64,000 nucleotides of DNA from Ichthyophis bannanicus. Lineage: Eukaryota > Chordata > Amphibia > Gymnophiona > Ichthyophiidae. Position 1 is the stretch's first letter. Each line of letters begins with the position of its first letter. Both the position numbers and the translations under genes were made by a program. This document shows positions 43,986-55,265 of this stretch, in pieces. The stretch covers positions 326,944,297 to 327,008,296 of the forward strand of contig CM066040.1 in the NCBI GenBank assembly GCA_033557465.1, given 5' to 3'. The notes below the pieces were generated by a model. That model was not told the origin of the DNA. It saw only the letters and a program-made list of their open reading frames with translations, and searched no databases.

Positions 43986-44539
43986 AGCAGATCCCTCCCC
44001 CCACCTCCACTAAGGCCACGGCTTCCCTGTCTTGAAGGACTGCTGAGAGAGTTGCTGCTTCTGCTGGGAAGACATCTCCACTTGTAAGTATTTACATGCT
44101 GGGAAATTCTCAAAATCTTGGGGAAAAGGAGAGTCTTTGGGTATAAGCTGATAAAATCTTTATTTAAAAATTGTGTGATTTATTAAGTTAGTTAGGGCAC
44201 AGTGTAACAAGCTAACTTTCAGTATGCGTTTACTTCCCACCTACACACCCTGGGAACACTCTTTGCTTTATAGGTTCTTAAACCAGTTAAGGGAAAGGAG
44301 GTATCTTATTCACTTTCAGGTTAACCAGTTATCTTCATCAGAAAGTTATTAGGCCTTAGGAGTAGATTAATCAGGTTCTTGCAGTTCATCTTGAGTACAT
44401 TTGCATTGGGTCAAGTATCCTTAATTCCACTAGCAACTTTAAATAGTAACATACAACATAGTAGCTGAACAACTTTAAATAGCTAAAGAAAGCATTAAAA
44501 CTAAGATGCAGATAGCAGGCCAGCAGCGAGATGGGGCTA

Positions 44540-44871
44540 TCCTGTCTTTTGCATTGTGTCACATGTATGATTATCTTCCAGTTGGTGAAAAATCTTGTGT
44601 GCACTAGGTGCAAAGAGCTCCTGACTCTCAGGGAACGAGTCTGATCTCTGGCTAGAGTAGAAGACTTGAGTGAGCAGAGGCAGACAATGAGGTATATAGA
44701 CAAGATCTTCAGGGAAATAGTAGAGAAATCCCACCTCCAGGCTGGCAGCCTGTCCTGCTGCCATGGAGGTGAGAGATCACATAAAAGGACAGCATCACCA
44801 TGGTGTGGGTGGGAAGTGATCCTGTAGCCAGGACCTGTCCTCCAGATGATGTAAGAAACAGTACTACAGTT
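44540..44871 (+). mobile_element. CR1-B segment 1 (ORF1 start)
   Basis: Plus-strand CR1 ORF1 region: CTCCTGACTCTCAGGGAACG, CAGAGGCAGACAATGAGGTA and GGACCTGTCCTCCAGATGAT. In CR1 this encodes the coiled-coil-like leader before the esterase domain. It is broken by the LINE tail at 44872-45110. Stops are present. Confidence 0.7.
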
Positions 44872-45110
44872 TAAATTGTTACACAATCTGTGTTAGTTGA
44901 TTCATTGAACTATTCCGCATAGTTTTTACATACACTTTGTTGTTCAAGTTAAGATGTTCATTGTAAAAAGTTATAACTGTTCTATGTAAAACAAGCTCTG
45001 CATTGTTAATTGTTGTTAAATGTACACCGCAACTGATCGCTGGAAGATGCGGTATATAAATAAGTGTTAAATAAATAAATAAATAAATAAAATAAATAAA
45101 TGTAATACCC
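44872..45110 (+). mobile_element. LINE 3' tail in CR1-B
   Basis: Contains GTACACCGCAACTGATCGCT then GGAAGATGCGGTATATAAAT and (AAATA)n, the complement of the tail at 39868-39960. It has only about 230 bases of 3' UTR, a heavily 5'-truncated insertion. Confidence 0.85.
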
Positions 45111-45700
45111 TCTTGCACCAAAGAGGTGTCTCCAGGGCCATGTGCCAGTGAGGGGAGGGTTAGGATGTCCATTATAGTTGGTGATTCAAATCATTAGTCA
45201 TGTAGATAGGTGGACAGCCAGTGGGCATCAGGATCACCGGGTAACTTGCCTGCCTGGTGAGAAGATGGTGGACCTCATGTGTCAGCTAGATAAGGTTTTA
45301 GAAGGTGCTGGGATAGAGATTGTTGAATTGGTACATGATGGTACCAATGACATAGGAAGGTATGAGTGGGACGTTCTGGAAGTAAAATTTAAGCTTTTAG
45401 GTAGAAAGCTGAATCCAGAACTTCCAGGGTAGCATTCTCAGAAATGCTTCCCGTTCCACATGCAGGACCCAAAAGGCAGGCAGAGCTCTGGAGTCCCAAC
45501 GTGTGGATGAGATGATGGTGCATGGAAGAGGGTTTTAGATTTATTAGGAACAAGGCAACATTCTGGGGAAGGGGGGGGTTCTGAAAGGATGGGCGCCACC
45601 TTAACCTGGGTGGAACCAGGCTTCTGGCATTAACCTTTATCAGTTGACAGGGATAATTTTGAGTCCTGCAATTCTGCGGGTCTCTTTACTTAAAGGCATC
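45111..45700 (+). pseudogene. CR1-B ORF1, SGNH-esterase-like domain
   Basis: The frame at 45178-45432 and its flanks encode VGDS (about 45177-45190), HVDRWTASGHQDHRVTCLPG, VDLMCQLDKVLEGAGIEIVE and DGTNDIGRYE. Gly-Asp-Ser and Gly-Thr-Asn-Asp correspond to SGNH hydrolase blocks I and III, the esterase found in ORF1 of many CR1 elements. Block V (Asp-x-x-His) should lie near 45590 at DGRHLNLGGTRL-like codons (GGATGGGCGCCACCTTAACC). There are stops before and after the frame, so the copy is dead. Confidence 0.75.
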
Positions 45701-45702
45701 TG

Positions 45703-45984
45703 GGTTACTTTTACTTTTGTTCAAACCTCTCTGTCGGGATGTCCTAACTTCCCTATTTTGCTAGTATCCTTTAAAGATATATTATTCTGAACCATGAGCT
45801 CTTGGGCGAGTGTCGGGTTTTCCTCATTTTCTAATTTAAATCCTGCTCTCTTTAAACTAGAAAATGAGGAAAACCCGACACTCACCCAAGAGCTCATGGT
45901 TCCGAATAATATATCTTTGAAGGATACTAACAAAACAGGGAAGTTAGGACATCCCAAAAGAGAGGTTTGAACAAAAGTAACCCA
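45703..45984. mobile_element. Foldback (palindromic) element
   Basis: A left arm (45703-45836) and right arm (45858-45984) are inverted copies with few differences. TTTTGTTCAAACCTCTCT begins the left arm and AGAGAGGTTTGAACAAAA ends the right arm. GAGCTCTTGGGCGAGTGTCG on the left pairs with CGACACTCACCCAAGAGCTC on the right. The spacer of about 22 bases contains AAATCCTGCTCTC. The ends read GGGTTACTTTT and AAAAGTAACCC. It sits between CR1-B ORF1 and an L2 piece. No coding capacity. Confidence 0.88.
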
Positions 45985-46770
45985 GTAACAATGTCAGAAA
46001 GGCAGGCAGATATCTGGGCCTGGATTGCCAGAGAAATTTCAGGTGTTGAGATGTAGATCTGGGAGTCATCAGCAAAAAGATGGTACTGAAAGCCATGGAA
46101 AGAGATGGGAACACCAAGAGACTGGGTATATAGAGAGAAAAGGAGGGGACCCAAGACAGATCCTTGGGGTACACCAACAGAGTGGGATAGCAGTAGAGGA
46201 GGATCCACCAGAACAAACACTGAAAGGTCATTGGGAGAGATAAAAAGAGAACCAGGATAGTACAGAGCCCTTAAAACCAACAGAGGACAAGGTATCGAGG
46301 AGAAGGTTGTGGTCAACAGTGTCAGAAGCAGCAGAAAAGTCAAGAAGGATGAGGACTGAGTAAAAGCCCTTGTATTTTGAAAGGAACAAGTCACTGGAGA
46401 CTTTGGCAAGAGCTGTTTCAGTAGAATGTAAAGGACGAAAGCCAGATTGTAAAGGATCCAGACGGGTTTGAGGAGAGAAAGTTGAGGGAACAGTGGTGAA
46501 CCGCACGTTCAAGTAGTTTAGAAACGAAGGGGAGGAGAGAGATGGGTCAAATTAAAAGGATAGGTAGGAGGTACTGAGGGTTTCATGAGGAGAGGTGTAA
46601 CTATAGCATGCTTGAAGGCTGCAAGGACAGTTGCAGTGGAGAGTAATAGGTTGAGAATATAAGAGATGGAAGGGACAACAGTGGAGGAGATGGAGATTAG
46701 AAGACGGGTGGGGATAGGATCAGAGAAGCAGGTAGTGAGTTTGGAGGAGGAAAGGAGGTGTGTGGTTAAT
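45985..46770 (-). mobile_element. L2-3 fragment, RT core
   Basis: Minus strand. The frame at 45927-46409 encodes [20 protein letters not shown], then [20 protein letters not shown] with an intact FADD box. The frame at 46228-46512 holds [20 protein letters not shown] and [20 protein letters not shown]. Upstream, CFSDPIPTRLLISISSTVVP is at 46518-46892. It joins CR1-B at 46771 and the foldback element at 45985. Confidence 0.85.
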
Positions 46771-47130
46771 ACATTGAAACCCTCGGCCCAATTTGCATCC
46801 GTGGCCAAGAAAGCAAATAGAATGCTAGGTATCATAAGGAAAGGAATGGAGAATAAAACCAAGGATATTATAATGCCTCTGTATTGTTCCATGATGTGAC
46901 TGCAACTTGAATATTGTGTGCACTTCTGGTCACCATATCCTTAAAAGGATATAGCAGAATTAGAAAAGGTACAGAGAGGAGCAACCAAAATAGTTAAGGG
47001 GATGGAAGGATATCCCTATGAGGAAAGGCTTAAAAGATTAGTGCTCTTAAACCTGGAAAAGAGATGGCTGAGGGGAGATATGATAGAGGTCTATAAATTA
47101 ATGAATGGAGCAGAACGGGTAAACATAGAT
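46771..47130 (+). mobile_element. CR1-B segment 3 (ORF2 C-terminus)
   Basis: Plus strand: TTGAAACCCTCGGCCCAATT, AAGAAAGCAAATAGAATGCT and AAAGGAATGGAGAATAAAAC encode KPSAQFASVAKKANRMLGII and RKGMENKTKDIIMPLY. It stops at GGGTAAACATAGAT and resumes at about 55303 after DIRS-C. The endonuclease and most of the RT of this CR1 are missing between 45700 and 46771, replaced by the foldback element and L2-3. Confidence 0.85.
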
Positions 47131-47749
47131 ATGGAAATTACACTTACCTGGTAAATTGTGGCTCCTTGAGGAACTCCTGTTCAGTCCTCCACTTCTGGGT
47201 TGTGTACCTCCTCCTGCAGCTTGGAGACTGGGCATGTCAAAGTCGTGATATCACTGGATGTAGCCTGCTGGTCTCTCCCATCAGCCCCAGTGCACTATTG
47301 ACAAAGCAGACTCAAAGGAGCAACAAATAAGTAGCTATCATATGAAATACAAATTGATACTCAACAAACTGAAAAACAAAACATATAACTAACCTCCCCC
47401 TCCTGTAGGACAGGGAACTGATTCCTGTACCTTCCCCTTCCCTCCCTGAACTAACCCAGAGAAAGGGAAGAGAAAGCAGACAGAGAGAAAAGAGATTGAT
47501 TGCGATCTTGCGCCTAGAAAACAGTGCCTTTAGTCAGAGATTGAAACTTCCCCCCAAATTGAAACTTAGCTCCAGAAAAATACCATCCCCAGGCAGGAAT
47601 GAGGACTGAACAAGAGTTCCTCAAGGAACCAAAATTACCAGGTAAGTGTAATTCCATTTCATTATCGTTCCTCCTGTTCAGTCCTCTACCTCTGGGATGT
47701 AACAGAGCAGTAAACATTGGGAGGGACCTTTCCAGCCAGATCGCAACAC

Positions 47750-48750
47750 CGCGGACCCGAAACAAGCATCGTTTGAAGCTAGAACGTCCAAGCAGTAATG
47801 CTTACTGAAGGTATGAAGGGACGACCAAGTGGCCGCCCTGCAAATTTCCACTGGCGGCACTAAACTGTGCTCCGCCCAGGATGTCGCTTGAGCCCTAGTA
47901 GAATGAGCCCGTAAACCCCCTGGTACAGTACGGCCCTGCAAAAGATACGCTGATTCAATTGCTTCCCAAACCCATCTGGAGATTGAAGCTTTCGCTGCCG
48001 CTTCTCCTTTTCGGGGACCTCCAAACAGCACAAATAAACTATCAGACTTACGGAAGGTTTCCAAGACCTTCAAATACTGCTGCAACACTCTTTTTATGTC
48101 CAAGCGGCGTAAACTACAATGTGAGACATTCTCAGCTGCTGAACCTAGCACCGGAAGAGAAACTGGTTGATTCAGGTGGAATTGCGACACCACTTTTGGC
48201 AAAAAGGACAGAACTGGACGTAGTACCACCTTTTCCCTGGAAAATGACAGAAACGGCTCCCTACAGGAAAGAGCCTGCAATTCCGAGGTGCGCCTCACCA
48301 AATAGATAGCCACTAGAAATACTGTTTTTAAAGTTAAATCCTTAACTGATGCCTGGTGTAAGGGTTCAAAGGGCTCTCAAGCTAACGCCCCTAAGAACAA
48401 GTTGAGATCCCATGGCAGAACCATTATCCTACGAGAGGGCCGGAGACGAGACACCGCTTTAAGAAAATGCAGTACATCGACATGAGCACCCAGGGCTACC
48501 CCCTGAACTATACCTCTATAGCAAGATAGAGCTGCTAACTGGACTCGTAAGGAACTGGCTGCCAGGCCCTTATCAAACCTGAATTGAAGAAAACTCAACA
48601 CTACAGGGATGGGTACCGTAGCAGCTCAAATCTGACGCCGCGAACACCAGTCCTCAAAAACACGCCATACGCGCACATAAGTAAGGGATGTGGATCTTTT
48701 TCTGGCTAGAAGTAAGGTCGCAATGACCACTCCGGAATAACCTTTTCTCC
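47750..48750 (-). pseudogene. DIRS-C tyrosine recombinase
   Basis: The N-terminal part is at 48377-48750 (GYSGVVIATLLLARKRSTSL, FLQFRFDKGLAASSLRVQLA, RIMVLPWDLNLFLGAL). The catalytic part is the frame at 47678-48313: first Arg in EKVVLRPVLSFLPKV (residue about 32), HSTR (about 134-137) as His-x-x-Arg, and the nucleophile Tyr in SKHYCLDV (about 167). A frameshift and stop near 48310-48380 separate the halves (PFE to LTLKT region). In DIRS elements this enzyme integrates a circular double-stranded DNA and leaves no target duplication. All catalytic residues remain. Confidence 0.88.
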
Positions 48751-48949
48751 TTAACTTTGCCCTTTCAATGGCCAAACCGTAAGCGAGAACCGAGCCACCT
48801 GAGGTATTCGGAGCAGACCCTGAAGCAACAGATCCTCCCTCATTGGTAACCTCCAAGGATCTTCGTCGAGCAGACGTATGAGATCGGCATACCATGGACA
48901 TCTCGGCCAGTCCGGAGCCACCAACAGCACTTTTCCGCAATGAGCCTCG

Positions 48950-49840
48950 ATTCACTGAACCACACGCCCAATGAAGGCCCACGGGGGAAACACATAAAGG
49001 AGACCGGACGATGGCCAATGCTGAATCAGCGTGTCGATCCCTTCCGACATTCTCTCCCGTCGCCTGCTGAAGAAGCGACTCATTTTTGCCGACTGGAAGG
49101 TCGCCATTAAATCCATAATCGGCGGCCCCCATCTGCGGACAATGCGAGCAAAGACTTCCGAATGCAGTTCCCATTCTCCAGCATCCACTTGAACCCTGCT
49201 GAGAAAATCCGCCGTCACATTGTCCTTTCCAGCAATGTGCGCTGCCGAGATCGCTAGTAGACGTGGTTCTACCCAAGCAAAACAACGCTTCTGCTTCCTC
49301 TTCCATGGCCACATTTCCAGTTCCGCCTTGTCGATTGATGTAGGCTAACGTCGCCGAACTGTCCGAAAGCACACGTACCGCCCGGTCTGTCCCCACGGCT
49401 TCGAACATCTGCAGTGCCAGAAACACTGCTTGCAGCTCGAGGCAGTTTATCAACCATTGGCCTTCCTGTACAGTCCAAGTCCCTTGAGCGAAGAGATCCC
49501 CGCAATGAGCACCTGATCCCACGAGACTTGCGTCAGTAAGCAATGGGAGCCACTGCGGCTGCTCTGGGGCAGCCCCGCCTCCAGAGACTCTGGGCGAAGC
49601 CACCACTGAAGGGACCGCCTGACTCGAAGAGGGCAGGGAAGTCAACGGTTTAGTGAATCTGACTGGTGGGACCACCAGCACAACAGCGCCCTCTGCAGCG
49701 GCCGCATGTGAATCCTGGCCCACGGAACCACATCCAGGGTTGCTGCCATGGTCTCTAAAACGCGAAGATAAGTCCAAGCTGACGGGGGAGGTGTGGCTCT
49801 GAATATGCGGACCAGCTGACGTAAGGCCTGACACCGTCAC
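48950..49840 (-). pseudogene. DIRS-C RNase H and linker domain
   Basis: RNase H catalytic residues can be followed: Asp in LLTDASLVGSGAHC (49525-49560), Glu in INCLELQAVFLAL (49420-49455), Asp in VLSDSSATLAYINRQGGTGN (49310-49375) and Asp in AAHIAGKDNVTADFLSR (49195-49250, in another frame after a shift near 49300). The linker IMDLMATFQSAKMSRFFSRR (49060-49120) and LLYVFPPWAF follow, the region sometimes described as a methyltransferase-like domain in DIRS elements. The long frame 48626-49840 is only partly in the true reading frame. Confidence 0.85.
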
Positions 49841-49989
49841 TCCGGTAAGAACACCGCTCCCCTCTGAGTGTCAAAACGTACCCCCAGATATTCGAGTACC
49901 TGAGAGGGAACTAGCCGACTCTTGGCCGTACTGATTACCCAACCGAGCTTTTGCAGAAACTGCACCACTCTGTCTGTTGCCTGCAAGCT

Positions 49990-50500
49990 TTCGGTCTACG
50001 ACTTCGCTCGAATCAACCAATCGTCAAGATAAAGGTGCACTAGGACACCTTCCTTTTGCAATGCTGCTGCCACCACCACCATAATCTTGGTGAACGTGTG
50101 TGGCACCGTAGCCAGACCGAAAGGCATAGCTTGGAACTGAAATTGTCCCCAGGGAAGGGCAAACCGCAGAAACCTTTGATGAGCCGCTCGAATTGGTATG
50201 TGTAAATACGCTTCCTTGAGATCGAGGGAAGTCAAGAATTCTCCTTGATGAACTGCCACCATGACGGACCGCAAGGTTTCCATCCAGAAATGCGGTATAC
50301 TCGAAGGCACCGATTCACTCCTTTTAGGTCCAGAATTGGCCGAAGGGATCTGTCTATCTTTGGTACCACAAAATAAATAATCGACCGATGCCGTAGTCGG
50401 ACAGTGGCACCGGCACCACCGCTTCCAATTGCAGTAGCCGATCCAACGTTCGGCGCACTGCCAGCGTCTTTTGCGGACCTCTGCATGGCGAAAGCACAAA
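49990..50500 (-). pseudogene. DIRS-C reverse transcriptase
   Basis: RT motifs: RPILDLKGVNRCL (50320-50360, other frame), PHFWMETLRSVMVAVHQGEF, LTSLDLKEAYLHIPI with the first catalytic Asp (50190-50235), FRFALPWGQFQFQAMPFGLA, and LVHLYLDDWLIRAKS with an intact YLDD (49996-50040). This is the gypsy/DIRS type of RT rather than the LINE type. The N-terminal part lies in the frame 50232-50645. A frameshift near 50300 breaks the protein. Confidence 0.88.
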
Positions 50501-50649
50501 TTAATCCATGATCGGCTGTGCTAATTCTAGAGTGTAACCTTATTGGATTATTTTTAACGCCCATTGGTTGGATGTTATCTGGGCCCAGGCAGGAAGAAAC
50601 TTCCAAAGACGTCCCCCAATCGGTTGATTTCCCACCGGGGCCCACCTCA

Positions 50650-52136
50650 CTTCATTGGGATTTTCGACCAGGCTCTGCGGAAGCCGCTGCAAAACCCCTT
50701 CTTGCTCCACAAAACCCACGAAATCCCTGGGCTCTAGAAGCAAATCTTCCTCTCTGAAATCCTACAAAGCGAGAACTACTGAATCTCTTAAAATCTCTAG
50801 ACGGGCCCCGAGAGGCTGGCATAGCCTTCCCCTGCTTAGGCCTATCCTCTGGCAGCCTGCCCCCTTTGGATTCCCCCAAGTCCTTGACCAACTTGTCCAG
50901 ATCTTCCCCAAACAATAGCTTACCCTTGAAGGGGAGCTTGCTTAGCTGTGACTTGGAGGAACCATTGGCCGCCCAATTCCTTAGCCACAGGTACCGCCTG
51001 GCGGCTACCAAAGACAACATACTATTCGCCAAAGCTCTGATCAAATCGTAGTGAACATCAGCCAAATAAGCAGATCCAGATTCCATACGGGACACCTCGT
51101 ATTGTCCCTGAGGAGAGAATTGTTGCAAACGCTGTGACCATCAAAGACAAGCTCTCGCTACCCAAGCCCCACAATTAGACGCTTGCAATGAGAGAGCATT
51201 CGCCTCAAAGGCTTGTTTCAGCAATCCATCTATTTTCCTATCCTGCGCATCCTTCAATGCCGCGCTGCCCTCTACTGGGATGGTCATCTTCTTTGTGACT
51301 GCAGACACCGCTGCATCGATGCGTGTGGAGCGAAATCTTTCCTTATCCTTATTGACCAAGGGATAGAGCCTATTCATGGACCAAACTCCCGTAAGCCCCA
51401 CTTTGGGCAGGTCCCACTCATTTTGTATCATCCTATCAACTACCCGGTGCACAGGAAACACCACCTGTGATTCTCGCACCGCCTGAATGAGAGGGTCTTC
51501 CAGTCCTTCCTCCTCTGAAGACGGTACCAAAGCTAGATCGAATCCCTTCAGGTGCTTAGTCACCAGTGCCGCAAGCTCGCCCTTCCTGAGGATCTAAACG
51601 ATTCTCGCTTGATCCTCAGGCTCCGGTATCTCACCTTCTTCCAGGTCCTCCATAAGAGATTCAGAGTCTAACTTGGTCCCTTCCGTCTCTGCCCATCCCA
51701 GTTCTGCCTGTGGATGGTCGGACGAACGGGTCCTTTTAGGGGCCCTTGCCTCCTTTTCAATGACATCTTCTGCCGGAATCTACCTCCCCAGTGGCGGAAG
51801 GGACATCGAATCCGGCAACTTGCCCTGCTGCCGCAAGCAGTAGGCTTTATGCATAATTAGTACGAAGCCCAGGGAGAAATCGCATAGTGAGGGGCCTGCA
51901 GCCGTTGATGGCAGTGTCATACTGGCCCCTGCAGCCCCCTCAGCCACCAGCAATGGCTGAACATCCTCTGCCAACTCACCCTCGGCCGATGCCGACGCGC
52001 AGTGGGACTCTTGCACCCTGTCCCCTAGCTGCTGCTCCATTGAGGTACAAGCTGCTGCGCACCCCCGACACATCCCCGCCTCGGAGGCTGCTCCCCTGCG
52101 AGTGCCACACACGAGGCACAGAGGACGAGACGGCAT
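50650..52136 (-). pseudogene. DIRS-C gag-like ORF1
   Basis: Begins with MPSRPLCLVCGTRRGAASEA; the Cys motif CLVCGTRRGAASEAGMCRGC has spacing C-x2-C-x12-C-x2-C (residues 7-26), the same as in family A, and may bind zinc. The middle block (51141-51563) contains EEEGLEDPLIQAVRESQVVF, then IQNEWDLPKVGL and VSAVTKKMTIPVEGSAAL. The C-terminal block (50652-51128) has MLSLVAARRYLWLRNWAANG and KLPFKGKLLFGEDLDKLVKD, ending in an Arg/Gly-rich tail (FRGFCGARRGF). Stops or shifts lie between blocks near 51780-51570 and 51130. Confidence 0.82.
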
Positions 52137-53095
52137 TCGCTAGGAGAGAGAGAAATCTACTAATAGAGCTAGGCACTCCTATCTTCCTGAGACTACACCT
52201 GAGTAGTTATTTAGTTATCCTCCACTTTTCTTAGTGCTCTCTTTTTTTTTTTTAATCAAAATTCAGCTGAACTGTGGCCTGCTAACCTAAGCAAGCGCAG
52301 TAATAACCCCGCACTAGAAAGAAACAAAAAACCTAATCTGCCAGTGCCTTCAACGGGGAGCCACCCTCAGGCTCCAATCTGAGTGAACCAGGAGGAACAG
52401 TCCCACTGTCAAGTCAATAAAGAAACCCCCCCACGGAACGGCAGTATCCTAAGGTAGACCTAAAGCCCTGGTTGCTTGTGCCGAACGAGCTCTAGAGAAC
52501 CGCCACGCGGTTACCACGCGTCTAAAATGGCCGCCGCTAGTGAAGGAGCCGGAATTGGCGCCAAAACTAATCCGCTGAAAGGCTCCGACCAATGAACTTC
52601 GGCCCGCGCTCTGCACCCCAGGACGGCCCCCCCGGCCCTGCAGAAATAGCCCGTTCTCACCGGCTGAAACAAACAAAACCCCAATAAGGCAGATTTTGCT
52701 TACCCCGATTAGTTCGTCGCTGTACCTGCTCGCACGGCCCACGCACATGAGCAATCGGGCGCCCGCGAAGCAAGCTGTCTCCCCCTCACCTCATGTCTAC
52801 CACTGGCGTGACAGACAGAGAGACGGGGTTCACGTGGCAGGGCTCTCCTCTGTACAGGCAAGAAGGAGAGATCTGCAAGGTAAGCTGATCCAAAGGCAAT
52901 AGACAGAAATAGAGGGAAACAGACCAAGCAGGTTCAAACACTGATTGTCAAGGTTTTTTTTTGTTTTTGTTTTTTTTAAGAAACAAACAATTGAAATTAA
53001 AGAATATCCAAATCTAACCCTAAGCTACCCTAACAGCTCCTTATCCATTCCTCCCTGCTGCATGGAGACTGGACACACTGGGGCTGATGGGAGAG
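52137..53095 (-). repeat. DIRS-C leader and inner part of right terminal repeat
   Basis: Untranslated leader of DIRS-C, moderately CpG rich, with T-runs at 52240-52255 and 52950-52980. No recognised gene; short frames at 52449-52927 have no conserved motif. The terminal repeat piece 53061-53095 ends in CACTGGGGCTGATGGGAGAG, continued after CR1-C at 55193. Confidence 0.6.
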
Positions 53096-55192
53096 TCATA
53101 AGAACATAAGAACATAAGATATGCTATACTGGGTCAAACCAAGGTCCATCAAGCCCAGTATTCTGTTTCCAACAGTGGCCAATCTAGGTCATATGTACCT
53201 AGCAGTTTCCCCAAGGGACACAGGTTCCACAATGCTTGTATTGGTTCAAGCATTGATATCCTGGGTCCCTTCTTAATAATGGTTTATGGACCTTTCCTCC
53301 GGGAACTTGTCCAAACCTTTTTTAAACCCAGCTACATTAACAGCCTTTACTACATCCTCTGGTAACAAATTCCAGAGTTTGATTACACGTTGAGTGAAAA
53401 AATATTTTCTTTTATTAGTCTTAAATAGTTTATCCTGTAGCTTCATTGCATGTCCCCTAGTCTTTCTATATTCTGATAAGGTAAATAATCGATCTACGTT
53501 TACCCGTTCCACTCCATTCATTAATTTATAGACTTCTATCATATCTCCCCTCAGCCGTCTCTGTTCCAGGTTAAAGAGCCCTAACCTTTTTAGCCTTTCT
53601 TCATAGGAGTATCCTTCCATCCCCTTTACTATTTTGGTGGCTCTTCTCTGAACCTTTTCTAAAATCGCTATATCCTTTTTAAGATACGGCGACCAGAATT
53701 GCACACAATATTCAAGGTGCGGTCTCACCATGGAATGATATAGAGGCATTATAATATCTTTTGTTTTATTTTCCATTCCTTTCCTTATCATACCTAGCAT
53801 TCTATTTGCTCTCTTGGCCGCCGCTGCACACTGGGCCGAGGGTTTTAACATGGTATCCACAATGACGCCTAAACTTTTTCCTGGGTGGTGGTTCCTAATG
53901 TGGAACCTTGCATCGTCTGACCATAGTTTGGGTTGTTCTTCCCTAGGTGCATAACCTTGCACTTGTCCACATTAAATTTCATCTGCCATTTTGATGCCCA
54001 GTCTTCCAATTTATCAAGATCCTCTTGCAATTTTCCACAATCCTCTTGGGTTTTAACAACTTCAAATAGTTTTGTGTCATCTGCAAATTTGATAACCTCA
54101 CTCGTTATTCCACTTTCCAGGTCATTTATGAATATGTCAAAAAGCAGCGGACCCAGCACAGATCCCTGGGGTACACCACTATTCACCTTTCTCCATCGGG
54201 AAAATTGGCCATTCAGCCCTACCCTCTGCTTTCTATCTTTTAACCAGTTCCTGATCCACAATAGTACACTGCCTCCTATCCCATGACTCTTTAGTTTTGC
54301 CAAAAGTCTCTCATGAGGGACCTTGTCAAAGGCTTTCTGAAAGTCCAGATACACAATATCAACCGACTCACCTTTGTCCACCTGATTATTCACTCCTTCA
54401 AAAAAACATAACAGATTAGTAAGACAAGATCTTCCTTGTCTAAAGCCATGTTGGCTGTCTCCCATTAGGTCATGACTACCTACATGCTGAGTAATTTTAT
54501 TCTTTATGATGGTTTCGACCATTTTTCCCAGTACTGATGTCAGGCTCACCGGTCTGTAGTTTCCCGGATCACCCCTGGAACCCTTTTTAAAAATTGGTGT
54601 TACATTGGCCATCCTCCAATCTTCAGGTATTAGAGATGATTTTAATGATAGTTCACAGATTACTAATAGCAGGTCTGCAATCTCGTATTTCAGCTCTTTC
54701 AACACCCTTGGATGTATACCATCCGGCCCAGGTGATTTGCTACTCTTCAGTTTATCTAATAGTTGTAATACATCTTCCCGATGTATCAATATTTCCTTCA
54801 ATTCTTCCGCACCTTTAAATACCACTTCAGTCATGGGTAACATCCCTACATCTTCCTCAGTAAAGACGGAAGCAAAGAATTCATTCAGTCTCTCCGCTAT
54901 CGCCTTGTCGCCTCTTAGTGCTCCTTTAACCCCTTTATCATCTAATGGACCAACTGACTCTCTCACAGATTTTTGCTACGAATGTACTTGAAAAGCTCTT
55001 TACTTCGCGTTTTTGCTTCCGCAGCAAGCTTCTTCTCAAATTCTCCCTTTGCCTGCCTTATTAATGCCTTGCATTTGACTTGCCAGTGCTTGTGCTGTTT
55101 CCAGGTTTCGTCGTTTGGCTCTTTTTTCCATTTCCTGAAAGATGCTTTTTTTGGCAACAACAGCCTCTCTGACCTCACCTTTAAACCTTTAA
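53096..55192 (-). mobile_element. CR1-C LINE inserted in the DIRS-C terminal repeat
   Basis: Minus-strand, 5'-truncated CR1 of about 2.1 kb. Its 3' end is at the left with TCATAAGAACATAAGAACAT, the antisense of the CR1 terminal repeat. The insertion point is known exactly because the other DIRS-C terminal repeat (47265-47295) reads AGCCTGCTGGTCTCTCCCAT without interruption; here the same sequence is split between GAGAG (53095) and ACCAGCAGG (55193). Its coding region is close to intact, making it the youngest large insertion in the window. Confidence 0.93.
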
Positions 55193-55265
55193 ACCAGCAG
55201 GCTACATCCAATGATGTCACGACTTTGACATGCCCAGTCTCCAAGCTGCAGGAGGAGGTACACAA
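53273..55265 (-). pseudogene. CR1-C ORF2 remnant: reverse transcriptase and C-terminus
   Basis: The frame at 53869-54966 (365 residues) holds the linker (NEFFASVFTEEDVGMLPMTE), [99 protein letters not shown] and VIKFADDTKLFEVVKTQEDC with an intact FADD box. A frameshift near 53880-53900 moves the C-terminal domain into the frame 53273-53962 (SLGVIVDTMLKPSAQCAAAA, MVRPHLEYCVQFWSPYLKKD, GHAMKLQDKLFKTNKRKYFF). There is a further shift near 54965 towards the 5' end (RSKELFKYIRSKN). The endonuclease is absent through 5' truncation. Confidence 0.92.

Noticed and set aside
43391..44113. Long minus-strand frame of 240 residues with Gly/Leu/Asp/Trp repeats
   Set aside because: It is produced by the 41-bp minisatellite, whose period makes several frames open; there is no domain.
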